Positions 61,218-64,000 of a stretch of DNA of 64,000 nucleotides are shown here, one piece after another. Positions within the stretch are counted from its first letter, which is position 1. Each line of letters opens with the position of its first letter. The notes beneath the pieces are model-generated. The model was given only the letters and a program-made list of their open reading frames with translations. It did not search any database and had not been told where the DNA came from. The translations under genes were made by a program, and so were the position numbers. This DNA is from Pristionchus mayeri. Lineage: Eukaryota > Nematoda > Chromadorea > Rhabditida > Neodiplogasteridae. The stretch is taken from assembly GCA_036245805.1 (NCBI GenBank), contig BTRK01000005.1:13182984-13246983 (forward strand), in the 5' to 3' direction.

Positions 61218-62963
61218 ATGTTTCTTTTCAATGCAATAATATGCTCATTAATATTCGTCGTTGATGCATCCATCTCATGCGTCAAATGGAAGAGGGACAA
61301 CATCGGAGTAATGTGAGTAGAGTGGTGCATTACATGTGATAACAACTCGTGTTTCAGTGATACATGCACTGGGGATGTTTGCCTATCTTTCATCTACGGC
61401 GGCTCCGTCAGACTTATGGTGAGAGATTCAAAAGGAGGCATCAGATCAAACAATCAGTGACAACCAAACTATTTTCAAACACCCAATTAATATATTTTAA
61501 TGCAATTATATTCAGGGATGTGGTTCAAACATTATCTTCTCTAATCGAACCGGATGTTTCGGATTCACACAGGCTGTCGAGGGAATGATATGCGCATGCA
61601 AGTAAAAACCTGCTAACTTTTCAGAAATATTACATTTTTTTCATTCCAGAGAAGAGAAGTGCAACTACTACAATCCTGAATTCTTCAACATTACCTCCGA
61701 ACTAGAACCGGATATCTCGTGTTTCACGAATGTAAGATTTTATAAAGTTATATGTATTGAACAGGCTCCCCAGACACCGTCGGAGTGCACAGGATTTGCC
61801 TGCAGTATTGAGAAATCCGAACAAGAGTGAGTAATTGTTCACAAGCTTGCATTAGAAAACTCTTACAGAAATGCAGAAAATTGCACGGATGTCTCAGAGA
61901 TGCAGTTTGTGTCGTGAGTGAATTTAGTGAAGCTGGAAATATAATGTATTTGAAGTTTACAAGCCAACTTGATCGCAATTCAACAAACATATCAAGAAGT
62001 CCTAATCAACAATACTTGGACTGCTCTCATCTCTTCCGAATTTCACGCAAACTGTTTAGATGAGGTAAATTATCAAGTCCGACAAAAATCGATGATTGCA
62101 CAGAAGTGTATCGATCGCGCAATGCAACTGAGGCTTGCAGGAATCAATAGTATCCGTCCACAAGTAGCTTGCTACACTTATCCACTGGTTACTTATGATT
62201 TGATATATCCATGAGAAAAATATTCCAGAACAAACTCATCAGTCAGATATGCATGGGCGATTTCTGTTACTACGAATCGGGAGGTGCAAGAGGAGGCTGC
62301 TTCACTGTTGATGATTCGCTTGCAGAGAGAAAGATGAAGGTGCGATTAGTATTTTCACAAAATGATGCGATTAGTATTTTCACAAAATGATGCAACTGTT
62401 TTTTAACTGCATAATTTTGTAAAGTGGGACAGCCACTACAGGAAGTGGCACAAGACTTTCATACCTGTCATGCCTATGGGTACACGATTTTCATACACGA
62501 TTTTCCTGTCGCTATCTCAACATTTTGACCTACCGATTTTGAAAAATTTTGAAAAAAATCGTTCCATATTGTAAGGGGCGATTTCAGGTCGATATTCGAT
62601 ATATTGACCAATAAACGGCTCTCAGGTTGGATTCTACGAGTACTTCGTTCTCTTTGGGTACATCTGTGATAAAAATTACTGCAATGCAAATGAGAATTCC
62701 GTGAAGTCGAACACAGAAATGAAAAGCGAAGTGAGTTTGTGTGAATAGTAATGTGTTTGACAAGGGACCAAACAGGATGAATTCGAAGTTCACATATCTC
62801 ATGCAATCTATAATCATTCCGACCATTATAATCCAAATAATATGATCTCACTTTTCAGATAGGCCCAAGGATATTCTCAATCGAAACAACCACACAAGGA
62901 GCTCATCGAATACAGTTCTCAATAGTTCTCGTGGTACTTGTGCTATGGATCATTTTACTGTAA
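61218..62963 (+). CDS. two-ET-module GPI-anchored-type surface protein
   Basis: Signal peptide MFLFNAIICSLIFVVDA. Module 1: CTGDVCLSFIYGGSVRLM, GCGSNIIFSNRTGCFGF, MICACKEEKCNYYN. Linker exons: TPSECTGFACSIEKSEQE, ENCTDVSEMQF, NTWTALISSEFHANCLDE. Module 2: KCIDRAMQLRLAG, CMGDFCYYESGG, RGGCFTVDDSLAERKMK, YEYFVLFGYICDKNYCN. The C-terminal hydrophobic segment (FSIVLVVLVLWIILL) suggests GPI attachment; stop TAA at 62961-62963. Eleven or so exons, nearly all phases consistent. Head-to-head with the broken ET gene at 60183-60708, about 510 bp between start codons. Confidence 0.85.
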
Positions 62964-63236
62964 TCGATAAATATAGTGTCGTATTTAACAACGACTTTAT
63001 TGATTTGAAACGTATGTCCTTGACGTGTGTAACTTCTGAGTTGTACCTTCACTATATCGCCCGGTATAATTGCATTTCACTTCAGGGCGTGCGACAAGTG
63101 TGCAATAATTTCCCATAATCTCAGATTGAGAAAATATTGCTCAAGCGGAGAAATGATTGTCATGGAATTTTAGAAAGGTTTGAGAGAGGTATTTTATTAT
63201 GGAGCTTATCTTTATCAAAAATAAAGTGCACTACAT

Positions 63237-64000
63237 CTATGAATTCCTTCTTTCGGATGTTTTGATATTCGATACACGACGAACTTGTGACGATAACCTT
63301 AGCATTCCGCAAGCATATCGCAACAAAGAAGTGATGAGAACTATGGCTTTTCTGCGATAGGAAGGCGTGCAATAGAGTAGCGTAAATGAATTAACTAATG
63401 TGCGGCTGGTGACAACGACGTACAGCATCGGAGATATGATGATGGCTAAATTAAATATATTTAGAATATGCGTATGCTGAAAAAATAACCGATTCGATAT
63501 AACTCCTCTGACGGCTCGAAAATGTGCATTTCCAAACCAATTACTACAGCTAACGGAATGACATAAGTAAGGCCGGGGACTGCCCCTGAAATTGGAAAAT
63601 AAGCTTAAATATTTTCTGCGTGGTTTGTTTTGTCACCTGCAAAATCAACGACCGAACGGCTCTTTCTCGATACCTGAATGATACATTTTTGACACAACAT
63701 AAAAATAGTATGACTGCCTTATATTTGGAGTGCTCGAATGGTGCATGTGTTTCCTCAGCTCAACAATCAATTGGCTGATCATTCCAACAATAATTCCGAC
63801 GAGAATGAGAAACCCCGCACAATTTACTGAAAAAAATCACAAATTAAATTAGCGGGATCATTTAATGATACTCGAAAACGCGTACGAATACACCTCCAAA
63901 TTTTCCAAATTCTTATTTGCACATATTTGAACATTTTCAAATTGTGTCTCTACCGTAGGTTGCGTATCCCATATTTTCACTTGTCAATACATAAGCATAT
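63237..64000 (-). CDS. serpentine chemoreceptor, 3' part (runs off the window)
   Basis: The 5' end lies beyond 64000. Visible exons: about 63830-63680 (CAGFLILVGIIVGMISQLIV then ELRKHMHHSS), a short exon with YRERAVRSLILQ, about 63587-63487 (AVPGLTYVIPLAVVIGLEMH) and 63483-63237 (helix 7, PMLYVVVTSRTLVNSFTLLY then CTPSYRRK). This is the typical nematode receptor end, with a polar tail to the stop at 63237. Confidence 0.72.

Overview
Nematode nuclear DNA, probably from a rhabditid or diplogastrid-type genome. The genes are split by short AT-rich introns with TTTTCAG-type acceptors. The gene families are typically nematode: ET-module surface proteins, serpentine chemoreceptors, F-box proteins, a C-type lectin with CUB, a MEC-6/POML-type paraoxonase-like protein and a GT14 core-2/I-branching-type transferase. 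No prokaryotic features, CRISPR arrays or rRNA were seen. All gene models come from reading splice sites and protein motifs by eye, so exon edges are approximate.

Left part (0.5-21.6 kb). One minus-strand gene for a membrane family-2 glycosyltransferase (chitin/cellulose-synthase-like) seems to occupy the whole stretch. Its 5' exons lie at 18.6-21.6 kb and its 3' exons at 0.5-2.7 kb. Between them is a 15.9 kb tandem-repeat body with inverted ends and a 7-bp target duplication, inserted in the codons of the DxD motif. The body looks like an overgrown fold-back transposon. The gene also carries an in-frame stop, a frameshift and an intronic 516-bp MITE.

22.7-28.2 kb: a plus-strand GT14 gene with a mariner-type MITE in one intron. 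Part of it is copied about 3 kb downstream.

28.4-34.5 kb and 48.4-52.0 kb: two copies of a module made of a paraoxonase-like gene (+) and a convergent F-box gene (-). In copy 1 the paraoxonase gene is dead (749-bp insertion in a coding exon, stops, frameshifts, a SINE at a splice site) and the F-box gene hosts a mariner whose second catalytic Asp is Asn. Copy 2 is intact: 11 exons, 377 codons.

34.9-44.8 kb: decayed surface-protein genes. They include two related type-I membrane proteins, one cut by an inverted-repeat element; a CTLD-CUB pseudogene with a fold-back element in an intron; and an ET-module gene with a mariner-like element in an intron.

45.4-47.6 kb: two unrecognised genes.

52.8-64 kb: two apparently complete ET-module genes, one broken ET gene arranged head-to-head with the second, two serpentine receptor genes, and the 3' part of a third.

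The window is an accessory chromosome-arm-like region of environmentally exposed gene families, heavily remodelled by cut-and-paste elements. In several places the pre-insertion reading frame can be recovered across the target duplication.
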